This document shows positions 8,556 through 17,772 of a stretch of DNA of 54,966 nt, piece by piece. The DNA is from Spirochaetales bacterium (GTDB lineage: Bacteria > Spirochaetota > Spirochaetia > Sphaerochaetales > Sphaerochaetaceae). Positions within the stretch are counted from its first letter, which is position 1; the number at the start of each line of letters is the position of its first letter. The stretch covers positions 1-54,966 of the forward strand of contig JAFUXI010000044.1 of the NCBI GenBank assembly GCA_017470995.1, read 5' to 3'. A model generated the notes under the pieces. That model saw only the letters and a list, made by a program, of their open reading frames with translations. It had not been told where the DNA came from and did no database searches. Position numbers and translations under genes: made by a program.

Positions 8556-9893
8556 ATGTACAAACTTGACGAGTTCATGGCTGAACTTGAGAGAAAGAAC
8601 CCCGCACAGCCTGAGTTCATACAGGCAGCAAGAGAGGTCATCGCATCCGTTATCGATGTAGTAAACGCAAACCCGCTTTATCTGAAGAACAAGATCCTCG
8701 ACAGGATCGTAGAGCCGGAGAGAATCATCCAGTTCAGAGTCGAGTGGGAAGATGACAACCACGAGATCCAGGTCAACCGTGGATGGAGAGTCCAGTACAA
8801 CAGCGCAATCGGACCCTACAAGGGAGGTCTGCGCTTCCATGCCAACGTCACTCTCGGAACCCTCAAGTTCCTCGGCTTCGAGCAGATTTTCAAGAACTCC
8901 CTCACAACCCTGCCGATGGGCGGTGGAAAGGGTGGTTCGGACTTCTCGCCCAAGGGCAAGTCTGATGCAGAGATCATGCGCTTCTGCCGTGCATTCATGA
9001 CAGAGCTCGAGAAGTATATCGGTCCCGATACAGACGTTCCTGCCGGAGACCTCGGAGTAGGCGGACGTGAGATCGGCTATCTCTACGGAACATACCGCAA
9101 GATCCGCAACGAGAACACCGGCGTCCTTACAGGCAAAGGCTGGGGCTGGGGCGGATCTCTTGTCAGACCTGAGGCAACAGGCTACGGCACTATGTACTTT
9201 GCAAACGAGATGCTCAAGGAGCACAACGATACATTCGCAGGCAAGCGTGTTGCAATCTCCGGTTTCGGCAACGTTGCATGGGGCGCAGTCACAAAGGCCA
9301 CACAGCTGGGCGCAAAGGTCGTGACCCTTTCCGGTCCCGACGGATACATCTACGACGAGAACGGAGTCAACACTCCGGAGAAGATCGCATATATGCTCGA
9401 GCTCAGAGCTTCCAACATGGATGTCATCGAGCCGTATGCAAAGAAGTTCGGTGCAAAGTTCATCAAGGGCAAGAAGCCTTGGGAAGTTCCCGTAGATATG
9501 GCTTTCCCGTGCGCCCTGCAGAACGAGCTCAACGGAGAGGATGCAAAGCAGCTGATCGCCAACGGCGTGAAGTACGTAATCGAGACATCCAACATGGGCT
9601 GCACACCTGAGGCCATCGAGGCCTTCCAGGCTGCACGCATTCCGTTTGCACCGGGCAAGGCTGCCAACGCAGGCGGTGTTGCAGTATCCGGACTCGAGAT
9701 GAGCCAGAACGCAGAGCACTACTTCTGGTCTGCTGAGGAAGTCGACGAGAAGCTTCACAGGATCATGCAGGGCATCCACGCCGCATGTGCCCGCGAAGGC
9801 AAGTGCGCAGACGGTTATATCGACTACGTGAAGGGTGCAAACATCGCAGGCTTCAAGAAAGTCGCCGATGCAATGTGCCAGCAGGGTTTCTGA
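8556..9893 (+). CDS. gdhA: Glutamate dehydrogenase (hexameric, probably NADP-dependent)
   Basis: Catalyses 2-oxoglutarate + ammonium + NAD(P)H to glutamate. The start ATG 8556 follows GGAGG by 5 nt; the longer frame from 8493 runs into the leader hairpin. The 445-residue length and blocks such as PYKGGLRF (about 87-94), PMGGGKGGSDF (120-130, catalytic Lys 125), VPAGDLGVGGREIG and the Rossmann GFGNVA motif place it in the small hexameric group that usually uses NADP for ammonium assimilation. It is monocistronic with its own promoter and terminator, and codon usage looks like that of a highly expressed gene. Cofactor preference is inferred from subfamily resemblance. Confidence 0.96.
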   Translation: MYKLDEFMAELERKNPAQPEFIQAAREVIASVIDVVNANPLYLKNKILDRIVEPERIIQFRVEWEDDNHEIQVNRGWRVQYNSAIGPYKGGLRFHANVTLGTLKFLGFEQIFKNSLTTLPMGGGKGGSDFSPKGKSDAEIMRFCRAFMTELEKYIGPDTDVPAGDLGVGGREIGYLYGTYRKIRNENTGVLTGKGWGWGGSLVRPEATGYGTMYFANEMLKEHNDTFAGKRVAISGFGNVAWGAVTKATQLGAKVVTLSGPDGYIYDENGVNTPEKIAYMLELRASNMDVIEPYAKKFGAKFIKGKKPWEVPVDMAFPCALQNELNGEDAKQLIANGVKYVIETSNMGCTPEAIEAFQAARIPFAPGKAANAGGVAVSGLEMSQNAEHYFWSAEEVDEKLHRIMQGIHAACAREGKCADGYIDYVKGANIAGFKKVADAMCQQGF

Positions 9894-9914
9894 TAACTCT
9901 TCAATGACGATACA

Positions 9915-9946
9915 AAGCCCGAGAGGTTAAGCCTCCCGGGCTTTTT
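9915..9946 (+). terminator. Rho-independent terminator of gdhA
   Basis: AAGCCCG-A-GAGG pairs with CCTC-C-CGGGCTT, with one mismatch and a 5-nt loop, followed by five T residues. It lies 22 nt after the stop codon. Confidence 0.9.
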
Positions 9947-10026
9947 GTTAGTACAGGAGAGGACTTGCAGCCTTTCTGTACTAACTTGTTAGTATGAACG
10001 GCAGGAAAAGGAAGATTTGTACTAAC
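9947..10026. promoter_or_regulatory. Two tandem 39-bp dyads upstream of the receiver/PPDK-N gene
   Basis: Half-site GTTAGTAC occurs at 9947-9954 with its reverse complement at 9978-9985 (the arms extend to 10 perfect bp: 9947-9956 and 9976-9985). GTTAGTA at 9988-9994 again faces GTACTAAC at 10019-10026. Both dyads are exactly 39 bp long and are separated by 2 bp, while the sequence between the arms differs. They sit just upstream of a candidate extended -10 (TGGTATTGT, 10054-10062), so an activator or a looping repressor could bind there. Confidence 0.6.
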
Positions 10027-10082
10027 TTTTCTGTATTTTCACTTTTCAAATTATGGTATTGTAAGTGCATCGGAGCTTCCCA

Positions 10083-12998
10083 ATGCACTATGAACTAGAC
10101 GAAACCTGGATGCCGTTCTCTTCCCTGATGCTCAGGCACATCTACAATGTGCTTCTCATCTGCTCGGAATATGACCGCTTCATGCTGGAGGAAGACGGAA
10201 GGGTCGAGGAAGAGCTCTACAAGGAGTATACGTCGCTCGGACTCTCCAACCCTCCCAAGATCACCCATGTAAGCAGCGAAGAAAAGGCCCTTGAGCTTCT
10301 GAAGGAGCTGGATTTCGATCTGGTGATCTCCATGCTGGATCTGGGTTCGGGAAGGGTCGAGGCTCTTGCCCAGCAGGTCAAAAAGCTGTACCCGGAGCTT
10401 CCGTTCATAGCCCTTTCGCCATCGCCTGACCACAGGAAGGCAAAGGTCCTCAAGGGCGAGGACTGCCCGTACATAGACTTCATGTTCTACTGGCTGGGAG
10501 ACCCGTCGGTGTTCCTGGCCATGGTAAAGCTCATGGAAGACCGGCTGAACGTGGACCACGACACGGAGGAAGCCGATGTCGAGGTCATAATTTTCGTCGA
10601 AGACTCCGTGAAGTTCATATCCTCCTATCTGCCGCAGATGTATAAGCTTCTCATCGAGCAGAACAGGGCATCCATCAGGGAAGCCCTGAACGAGTGGGGT
10701 ACCAAGCTCCGCATGCGCGGACGTCCGAAGATCCTTCTGGGAAGATCCTATGATGAGGCCATGGAGCTCTACAACAAGTACCGACAGAACGTACTCGGAG
10801 TGATCACGGATCTCACATTCGATTCCCCGTGGGGCCGCGACCGGGCAGGTGAATATCTGATGAAGGCCATCAGGGCTGATAACCCGGAGATGCCGTTTCT
10901 GCTTCAGTCGACCAACAAGGAAGAGGCCAAGCACATTGCCGACGAAAACGAGGCGCAGTTTGTCTGGAAGCTTTCCCCTGATCACCACATGGAGCTTGCC
11001 GAGCACTTCACCAAGTACTATGGCTTCGGGCCGTTTTTGTTCAAGAATCCCGAAACGGGCGAGGTGATTGCCAGTGTCTACAGGATGAAGGAACTGCAGG
11101 AGCAGATCCGCGTTATCCCGATCGAGTCCTTCATCTATCATGTAAGGCGTAATGACCTTTCCCGCTGGCTCAGGGCCCAGTCTCTGTACAAGCTTGCCTC
11201 CAGAATCAAACCCATAACGCTCAGGAAAGATGCCTCCAATGCAGAGGAGATGAGGCAGTTCATCTATACCACCATCAAGGAGTACCGCAAGGAAAGAACC
11301 CGCGGAACGATAGCACAGTTCTCGCGTGAGACCTATGATGAGACCCTGTTCTTCTCGAGAATAGGCAACGGTTCCCTCGGCGGAAAGGGAAGGGGCCTTG
11401 CTTTCATAGCCCTTGAGATGAAGGCCGCCCGGATCCGTAGCAAGTATGAAGGAATCTATGTCTCGATACCCAGAACCGTCGTAATCTCCACCGAAATCTT
11501 CGACCAGTTGATTTCCTGCAACGGCTTCAGGCCCGGTGATTTCATTGAGAAGTCCGACCCCGAGATACTGAGGATGTTCCTGGATGCAAGGCTTCCGGAG
11601 GGCTTTGAGGATGACCTTGTGAGGATTCTTGAAGTCAACGATGTTCCGTTGACAGTGCGCTCTTCATCTCTATTGGAAGACAGCCATTTCCAGCCTTTTG
11701 CAGGAGTCTACCAGACTTCCATGATTTCGAACTCAGGCAGTTTCGAGAAGAGGCTTTCGGATCTTGAAAAGGCGGTCAAGACAGTCTGGGCGTCTACTTA
11801 TTTCAAGGGTGCCCGTGAGTACCTCAAGAGAACCGGCCATGCGGTCGAGGACGAGAAGATGGCCGTAATCATACAGCACATAACCGGAAGCGACCACGAC
11901 GGCTACTGGTTCCCCAATATCTCCGGGGTGGCGCGTTCCCTGGATTATTATCCTGCAGGAAGCAGGACTGCGGAGGACGGCATAGGGATGCTGGCATTCG
12001 GAATGGGAAAGACCATCGTGGACGAGGGCGAGAGCTTCCGCTTCTGTCCCGCAAAACCCAAGGTTCCGGTCAATTCCCTCAATGGCGGAGGCTCCTCGCA
12101 GAGGATGTTCTATGCATTGGATCGCGGCAGGGATTTCGATCCGTTCAGCGACATTGACAACCTTGTCCACCTTGAAATGGAGAAGGCCTACCGCTGGAGC
12201 AATGCCGTCAAAGGCATAGTTTCGGTCATGACCCCGTACGGATTCCTTTCCGAGAACTCCACGGACCAGGGCTTCAGGAGCCTGACGTTCAACGGAATCA
12301 TAAAGTATGACATGATTCCGCTTGCAAAGATCGTGGACGATGTGCTCAAGCTCGGATCCCGAACAATGAGCGAACCGGTGGAGATCGAGTTCGCAGTCAA
12401 TCTCGAGCATAAGGACTGGATCGATTTCTCCATCCTGCAGATCAGACCCATCTCCGGAACCGACCGGTTCGAAGATGTTGTCATTACAGACAAGGAGACC
12501 GAAAGCGCCGTGATTTCCGCCAACAAGGTCATGGGCAACGGCAAGGTCGAGGGGCTGCGCGATATTATCTGCGTCAAGCCCGATGCCTTCAGACGCGCAG
12601 AGATGGTCGAGATGGCCGTCGAGCTGGAACAGCTCAACGACTCGAACGAGGATCAGTATGTTCTTGTAGTTGCAGGCAGATTGGGATCGTCGGACAACTG
12701 GCTCGGAATCCCGTGCTCATGGCCTCAGATTTCCAAGGCTCACGTGATAGTGGAGACCGGTCTGAAGGAGATCCAGGCCGAACCCAGCGAAGGCACCCAC
12801 TTCTTCCAGAACGTGACCTCTCTGGGGTGCATCTATATCTCCAACAATCCATCGTCCGGAGACGGCAAGGTCGACTTCGATTCGATCATGAAGCTCCCGC
12901 TTGTCCAGGAGACGAAGCACTTCGTGCATGTCCGCTCCGAGAAGGATCTGATTGTCAAGGCCGATGGCCTGAACGGAAAAGCTGTAGTGATTTTCTGA
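10083..12998 (+). CDS. Two receiver-like domains fused to a PEP synthase/PPDK-type ATP-binding domain
   Basis: A 971-residue protein; ATG 10083 follows CGGAG by 7 nt. The N-terminus holds a degenerate receiver-like domain (hydrophobic strand and MLDLG at about 83-87). A second, more canonical receiver follows: acidic pair in FVEDS at about 170, putative phospho-Asp in ITDL at about 241, Ser/Thr in LLQSTN and Lys in VWKLS at about 294. From about 425 comes a PPDK/PEP-synthase nucleotide-binding domain, with GSLGGKGRG, the PLTVRSS block near 521 and the closing LQIRPI near 784. The swivelling phospho-His domain and the PEP/pyruvate barrel are absent, so it cannot be a complete PEP synthase. I infer a signalling or regulatory ATP-using enzyme. 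It is monocistronic behind paired dyads. Confidence 0.8.
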   Translation: MHYELDETWMPFSSLMLRHIYNVLLICSEYDRFMLEEDGRVEEELYKEYTSLGLSNPPKITHVSSEEKALELLKELDFDLVISMLDLGSGRVEALAQQVKKLYPELPFIALSPSPDHRKAKVLKGEDCPYIDFMFYWLGDPSVFLAMVKLMEDRLNVDHDTEEADVEVIIFVEDSVKFISSYLPQMYKLLIEQNRASIREALNEWGTKLRMRGRPKILLGRSYDEAMELYNKYRQNVLGVITDLTFDSPWGRDRAGEYLMKAIRADNPEMPFLLQSTNKEEAKHIADENEAQFVWKLSPDHHMELAEHFTKYYGFGPFLFKNPETGEVIASVYRMKELQEQIRVIPIESFIYHVRRNDLSRWLRAQSLYKLASRIKPITLRKDASNAEEMRQFIYTTIKEYRKERTRGTIAQFSRETYDETLFFSRIGNGSLGGKGRGLAFIALEMKAARIRSKYEGIYVSIPRTVVISTEIFDQLISCNGFRPGDFIEKSDPEILRMFLDARLPEGFEDDLVRILEVNDVPLTVRSSSLLEDSHFQPFAGVYQTSMISNSGSFEKRLSDLEKAVKTVWASTYFKGAREYLKRTGHAVEDEKMAVIIQHITGSDHDGYWFPNISGVARSLDYYPAGSRTAEDGIGMLAFGMGKTIVDEGESFRFCPAKPKVPVNSLNGGGSSQRMFYALDRGRDFDPFSDIDNLVHLEMEKAYRWSNAVKGIVSVMTPYGFLSENSTDQGFRSLTFNGIIKYDMIPLAKIVDDVLKLGSRTMSEPVEIEFAVNLEHKDWIDFSILQIRPISGTDRFEDVVITDKETESAVISANKVMGNGKVEGLRDIICVKPDAFRRAEMVEMAVELEQLNDSNEDQYVLVVAGRLGSSDNWLGIPCSWPQISKAHVIVETGLKEIQAEPSEGTHFFQNVTSLGCIYISNNPSSGDGKVDFDSIMKLPLVQETKHFVHVRSEKDLIVKADGLNGKAVVIF

Positions 12999-13005
12999 TA
13001 AACAA

Positions 13006-13040
13006 AAGACCGCAGAGGACATTGTTTCCGCTGCGGTCTT
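13006..13040 (-). terminator. Terminator between the convergent genes
   Basis: A perfect 10-bp stem, AAGACCGCAG (13006-13015) with CTGCGGTCTT (13031-13040). On the minus strand it is followed by TTTGTTT, so it best serves the 13062-14009 gene. On the plus strand the T-run is poor, but it may work both ways. Confidence 0.7.
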
Positions 13041-13061
13041 ATTGTCTTGATTTGTTCTGTT

Positions 13062-14009
13062 TTACTTTTTGAATCCCTGTACAAGCTTCTGGAGTGCGGT
13101 AATTTCATAGCTTGTGAGGTCGGTGAAGTTCTCAAGCTTCTTGCCTTTGAAATCGAACTTGCCGCTTGTCACATATTCGTTCAGGGTTCCCCAGTCCATG
13201 TACTGAACGGCATACATTGCCGTGGAGAATTCCTCTGCCTGGGCTTCCGTCAGGCCGAAATACTGGCCGAGGGCATAATAGTTGGGGCTGTAATCCGTGT
13301 CATCATCCCACCAGCTGTCTGAGCTGTCATATGCCCAGTCGTCGCCTGTGTAGCTGTCCCAGTTGTCCCAGCTGGAAGAGGAGTCGTCGGAATACCAGTC
13401 GTCAGAGCTGAAGTCTCCGAAGAGGCTGGCAAGATCGGACATGTCGATTACATCATAGCCCTGGGGAACTGCGAACTTGGAGGCATCGGCCTTCTGGGAG
13501 ACGGATTCGATGTAGATGATGGAGTCCACGCTCTGGATTGCATAGAGGTCGTTGCCGTTGTACCAGTAGGTGCTGATTGTGCCGTCGGCTTCCTTTGCGT
13601 TCTCGTAGTAATAGCTCTTGCCGTCGAGTTTGCCGTTGCCGCTGCCCAGGACCTCGTAGGAGGAGGGGAAGGTCATGATGTCGTCATCGCCTTCTTCGTA
13701 GGCCATGGAGATGACTGATTTGTCGCTGTCGCTGATGAGATAGTATTTTCCGTCCATGATCAGGATTCTCATGGACTCTCCCTCTGCAGAGACTTCCATG
13801 TAGTAGGAGCCTGCATGCTCGGATACATAGACTGGGCTTCCGGTTCCGGTCTTGGAGCCGTTGGAACCCATTTCGTAGCTGGTTCCCTTCAGCGTGTATT
13901 CGTGGGATTTGAAGATATTTCCGTATTTCGTGAATTTAGTTGAGGTGGCGGCGAAAGCGCATGAAGCGACAAGAACGGCCACCAGAATTATTGCAAGAGT
14001 CCTTTTCAT
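13062..14009 (-). CDS. Exported protein with an Asp/Ser/Trp-rich stretch, function unknown
   Basis: 315 residues with a classical signal sequence: MKRT, a hydrophobic core, then VASC-AFAA. Cleavage could be by signal peptidase I after AFA, or at the Cys if VASC acts as a lipobox; spirochaete lipoboxes are loose, so both remain open. The first half is a probable beta-rich exported domain. Residues about 195-240 form a low-complexity region of Asp, Ser, Trp and Tyr with repeated SDDW- and SWWDDD-like patches. A 60-residue C-terminal segment (GLTEAQAEEF..., ITALQKLVQGF) is predicted helical. The start has a good site (AAAGGGAG). I do not recognise a family. Transcribed alone. Confidence 0.8.
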   Translation of the reverse strand: MKRTLAIILVAVLVASCAFAATSTKFTKYGNIFKSHEYTLKGTSYEMGSNGSKTGTGSPVYVSEHAGSYYMEVSAEGESMRILIMDGKYYLISDSDKSVISMAYEEGDDDIMTFPSSYEVLGSGNGKLDGKSYYYENAKEADGTISTYWYNGNDLYAIQSVDSIIYIESVSQKADASKFAVPQGYDVIDMSDLASLFGDFSSDDWYSDDSSSSWDNWDSYTGDDWAYDSSDSWWDDDTDYSPNYYALGQYFGLTEAQAEEFSTAMYAVQYMDWGTLNEYVTSGKFDFKGKKLENFTDLTSYEITALQKLVQGFKK

Positions 14010-14064
14010 GATAATCTCCCTTTAGGTTTAGCGTATATTCCAAGAATAAGTCCTGTTAGTCTTC

Positions 14065-14093
14065 TTGTAAATATAAACAATTCAGTTTAGACT
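14065..14093 (+). promoter_or_regulatory. nifJ promoter
   Basis: TTGTAA (14065-14070), a 17-nt spacer and TAGACT (14088-14093). The predicted transcription start is about 14100. Confidence 0.5.
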
Positions 14094-14099
14094 AGAAAT

Positions 14100-14162
14100 G
14101 ACGCGCGTTTTCGGGCGTCGGAATAATCTTTCAAATCATTGATTGCCGCTCTTTGCGGCCAA
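14100..14162 (+). promoter_or_regulatory. Two hairpins in the nifJ leader
   Basis: The first begins at the predicted transcription start: GACGC-G-CG pairs with CG-G-GCGTC (14100-14119, TTTT loop). The second is GCCGC (14145-14149) with GCGGC (14155-14159), optionally extended by TT/AA. The AGGAGG ribosome-binding site at 14171-14176 stays single-stranded. Confidence 0.45.
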
Positions 14163-14182
14163 TTAGATCAAGGAGGCTCTTC

Positions 14183-17100
14183 ATGGTGAGAAAAAAGAAA
14201 TCCATGGACGGCAACAATGCAGCTGCGCACGTCAGCTATGCATTCTCTGAAGTTGCCGCTATCTACCCCATCACACCATCAAGCCCAATGGCAGACTTCG
14301 TCGACCAGTGGAGCGCAAATGGTCTGAAGAACATCTTCGGCACCAAGGTCAAGGTCGTCGAGATGCAGTCTGAGGCTGGTGCTGCAGGCGCTGTTCACGG
14401 ATCTCTCGGTTCGGGCGCACTCACAACAACCTACACGGCATCCCAGGGACTTCTCCTGATGATCCCGAACATGTACAAGATCGCAGCCGAGCAGCTGCCG
14501 AGCGTCTTCCACGTCAGCGCACGTACCGTTTCAACTCAGGCTCTGAACATCTTCGGAGACCATAGTGACGTCATGGCCTGTCGCCAGACCGGTTTTGCAA
14601 TGCTCTGCGAAGGCAACGTTCAGGAAGTCATGGATCTCTCACCTGTTGCCCACCTGGCAGCTCTTACCGGTAAGGTTCCTTTCATCAACTTCTTCGATGG
14701 TTTCAGAACCAGCCACGAGATCCAGAAGATCGAGGTCTGGGACTTCGATGACCTGAAGGACATGTGCGACATGAAGGCTGTCGAGGAGTTCAGGAAGCAC
14801 GCTCTGAATCCCGAGCATCCCCACATGAGAGGAAGCCACGAGAACGGTGACATCTTCTTCCAGCACAGAGAAGCCTGCAACAAGTACTACGATGAGCTTC
14901 CCGCAGTCGTTGAGTCCTACATGGACAAGATCAACGCCAAGCTCGGTACCAACTACAAGCTCTTCAACTACTACGGAGCTCCCGACGCAGACCGCGTTCT
15001 GATCGCCATGGGTTCCTTCTGTGACGTTGCAGACGAAGTCATCGACTACCTCAACGCCCACGGAGAGAAGGTCGGTATCATCAAGGTCAGACTCTACAGA
15101 CCGTTCGCAGCAGACAGGCTCATCGCAGCTCTGCCCAAGACAGCCAAGAAGGTCGCTGTCCTCGACAGAACCAAGGAGCCCGGCGCACAGGGTGAGCCGC
15201 TCTATCTGGATGTCGTTACTGCATTCGCAAACGCAGGTCTTGATGACGTCAAGGTCATCGGCGGACGCTATGGTCTGGGATCCAAGGATACTCCTCCCTC
15301 ATCTGTCTTTGCAGTATTCAACGAGCTCAAGAAGGCAACTCCGAAGCGCCAGTTCACAATTGGTATCGTCGATGATGTCACCAACCTCAGCCTCGAAGAG
15401 GACAAGAACTGCCCGAACACGGCAGCTCCCGGAACCATCGAGTGCAAGTTCTGGGGTCTCGGCGGAGACGGAACCGTCGGAGCCAACAAGAACTCCATCA
15501 AGATCATCGGAGACTACACCGACAAGTACGTTCAGGCTTACTTCCAGTATGACTCCAAGAAGACCGGCGGTGTAACGATCAGCCACCTCAGATTCGGCGA
15601 TCATCCGATCAAGAGCCCGTACTACATCAACAAGGCCGACTTCGTTGCATGTCATAACCCCAGCTACGTCACCAAGGGCTTCAAAATGGTCCAGGACGTC
15701 AAGCCGAACGGAGTCTACATGATCAACTGCCAGTGGTCGGATGAAGAGCTCAGCCACCACGTCGATGCCGCTTCCAAGCGCTACATCGCAAAGAACAACA
15801 TCCAGGTCTACACAATCGATGCCATCGACCTCGCACAGAAGATCGGAATGGGCAAGAGGACAAACACAATCCTTCAGAGCGCATTCTTCACACTGGCAAA
15901 GGTCATGCCTCAGGAAGAGGCCATCGCCCACATGAAGGAAAAGGCAACACAGTCCTACCTCAAGAAGGGTCAGGATGTCGTCGACATGAACCACAAGGCC
16001 ATTGACCTCGGCGCCACAGCCTTCAAGAAGTTCAACGTTCCCGCCGACTGGGCAAATGCAAAGGACGAAGCTCCTGCAGCAGCCAAAGAGGGAAGACCCG
16101 AGCTGGTCAAGATGGTCAAGAACATCCTTGATCCCGTTGACAAGATGGACGGCGACAGCCTTCCGGTTTCAGCCTTCATGGATCACGTGGACGGTCAGTT
16201 CGAGCTCGGTGCAGCAGCATACGAGAAGAGAGGCGTTGCAGTGGCAGTTCCCAGATGGGAAGCTTCCAAGTGTATCCAGTGCAACAACTGTTCCTATGTC
16301 TGCCCGCACGCAACAATCAGACCTTATGCTCTTACAGCAGAAGAGGCAGCTGCAATTCCTGCAGCAGCACAGGTCGTGGACGTCAAGGCCGGAAAGGGCA
16401 AGGGTGTCTACAAGTTCACACTCGCCATCTCTCCGCTTGATTGTATGGGTTGTGGAGTCTGTGTCGGAGCATGTCCGGTCGGAGCTCTCACAATGGTTCC
16501 TCAGGAAGAAGAGCTTGCCCAGCAGCCGGTCTTCGACTACTGCGTGGCAAAGGTTTCCGAGAAGAAGGACATGCAGGACAACACAGTCAAGGGCAGCCAG
16601 TTCCGCCAGCCGATGCTGGAGTTCTCCGGCTCCTGCGCAGGATGTGCAGAGACTTCATATGCTCGCCTCGTGACACAGCTTTTCGGCGACAGGATGTATA
16701 TCTCCAACGCAACCGGTTGTTCTTCAATCTGGGGCGGCCCGGCATCCACATCTCCTTACTGCACCAACAAGGAAGGTAAGGGACCAGCATGGTGCAACTC
16801 ACTGTTCGAGGACAACGCCGAGCACGGTCTCGGAATGTTCATCGGTCAGGAGAAGATCCGCGAGGATCTGGCCGACGAAGTGAAGACTCTCGCAGAGGCC
16901 GATGCTTCAATCAAGGATGCAGCTCAGGCATGGCTCGACACAATGGCTGACGGCGAGGCCAACAAGGCTCCGACAGCAGCTCTCATCGAGGCTCTTGAGA
17001 AGAACGGCAGCGCAGCAGCCAAGGCTATCCTCGAGAAGAAGGAGTACCTGGGCAAGAAGTCAGTCTGGATCTTCGGTGGTGACGGTTGGGCATACGACAT

Positions 17101-17701
17101 CGGTTACGGTGGACTTGACCACGTTATTGCTTCCAAGAAGGACGTCAACATCTTCGTCTTCGATACAGAGGTCTACTCCAACACAGGCGGACAGGCTTCA
17201 AAGGCATCCAACATCGGACAGGTCGCTCAGTTCGCAGCTGCCGGTAAGGAAGTCAAGAAGAAGTCTCTCTCCGAGATCGCAATGCAGTATGGCTATGTCT
17301 ATGTCGCACAGGTCGCCATGGGCGCCAACCCGGCACAGACAATCAAGGCCATCACAGAGGCCGAGGCTTATCACGGACCGTCACTGATCATCGGTTACGC
17401 TCCTTGTGAGATGCACTCCATCAAGGGTGGTATGACGAACTGCCAGAAGGAGATGAAGAAGGCTGTCGACTGCGGTTACTGGAACCTGTTCCGCTACAAC
17501 CCGGATGCAGAGAAGAAGTTCTCGCTCGATTCCAAGGCTCCGGCAGGCGGATATCAGGAGTTCCTGATGAACGAAGCCCGCTACAGCCGCCTCACACGCG
17601 AGTTCCCGTCACGTGCCGATGTCCTGTTCAAGCTGAACGAGGAAGAGGCAAAGGCTCGCTATGAGCATCTGACAAAGCTCATTGCCATGTACAACGAGTA
17701 A
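14183..17701 (+). CDS. nifJ: Pyruvate:ferredoxin (flavodoxin) oxidoreductase, single-chain form
   Basis: Oxidises pyruvate with CoA to acetyl-CoA and CO2, passing electrons to ferredoxin or flavodoxin; the central step of anaerobic fermentation. The 1172-residue chain carries the fused domains of the homodimeric enzyme: an N-terminal pyrimidine-binding domain (YPITPSSPMADF), a middle gamma-type domain, two [4Fe-4S] motifs (CIQCNNCSYVCP from about 697, CMGCGVCVGACP from about 754), a proximal cluster region (GSCAGC near 818) and a TPP-binding domain (GGDGWAYDIGYGG near 965, then EVYSNTGGQ). ATG 14183 follows AGGAGG by 6 nt. Codon usage is strongly biased, as in a highly expressed gene. It is monocistronic with its own terminator. 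Confidence 0.98.
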   Translation: MVRKKKSMDGNNAAAHVSYAFSEVAAIYPITPSSPMADFVDQWSANGLKNIFGTKVKVVEMQSEAGAAGAVHGSLGSGALTTTYTASQGLLLMIPNMYKIAAEQLPSVFHVSARTVSTQALNIFGDHSDVMACRQTGFAMLCEGNVQEVMDLSPVAHLAALTGKVPFINFFDGFRTSHEIQKIEVWDFDDLKDMCDMKAVEEFRKHALNPEHPHMRGSHENGDIFFQHREACNKYYDELPAVVESYMDKINAKLGTNYKLFNYYGAPDADRVLIAMGSFCDVADEVIDYLNAHGEKVGIIKVRLYRPFAADRLIAALPKTAKKVAVLDRTKEPGAQGEPLYLDVVTAFANAGLDDVKVIGGRYGLGSKDTPPSSVFAVFNELKKATPKRQFTIGIVDDVTNLSLEEDKNCPNTAAPGTIECKFWGLGGDGTVGANKNSIKIIGDYTDKYVQAYFQYDSKKTGGVTISHLRFGDHPIKSPYYINKADFVACHNPSYVTKGFKMVQDVKPNGVYMINCQWSDEELSHHVDAASKRYIAKNNIQVYTIDAIDLAQKIGMGKRTNTILQSAFFTLAKVMPQEEAIAHMKEKATQSYLKKGQDVVDMNHKAIDLGATAFKKFNVPADWANAKDEAPAAAKEGRPELVKMVKNILDPVDKMDGDSLPVSAFMDHVDGQFELGAAAYEKRGVAVAVPRWEASKCIQCNNCSYVCPHATIRPYALTAEEAAAIPAAAQVVDVKAGKGKGVYKFTLAISPLDCMGCGVCVGACPVGALTMVPQEEELAQQPVFDYCVAKVSEKKDMQDNTVKGSQFRQPMLEFSGSCAGCAETSYARLVTQLFGDRMYISNATGCSSIWGGPASTSPYCTNKEGKGPAWCNSLFEDNAEHGLGMFIGQEKIREDLADEVKTLAEADASIKDAAQAWLDTMADGEANKAPTAALIEALEKNGSAAAKAILEKKEYLGKKSVWIFGGDGWAYDIGYGGLDHVIASKKDVNIFVFDTEVYSNTGGQASKASNIGQVAQFAAAGKEVKKKSLSEIAMQYGYVYVAQVAMGANPAQTIKAITEAEAYHGPSLIIGYAPCEMHSIKGGMTNCQKEMKKAVDCGYWNLFRYNPDAEKKFSLDSKAPAGGYQEFLMNEARYSRLTREFPSRADVLFKLNEEEAKARYEHLTKLIAMYNE

Positions 17702-17720
17702 TTGAATCAAGTTGATTCAC

Positions 17721-17753
17721 AGGGGAATCGTCCTATGACGGTTCCCCTTTTTT
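17721..17753 (+). terminator. Rho-independent terminator of nifJ
   Basis: AGGGGAA-T-CGT pairs with ACG-G-TTCCCCT, followed by six T residues, 20 nt after the stop. Confidence 0.9.
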
Positions 17754-17772
17754 ATGGTTTGCGGGGGCAGCC

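Noticed and set aside
8436..9779. Long open frame (447 codons) opposite gdhA
   Set aside because: Antisense shadow; also covers the gdhA promoter and leader, and has no ribosome-binding site or domain.
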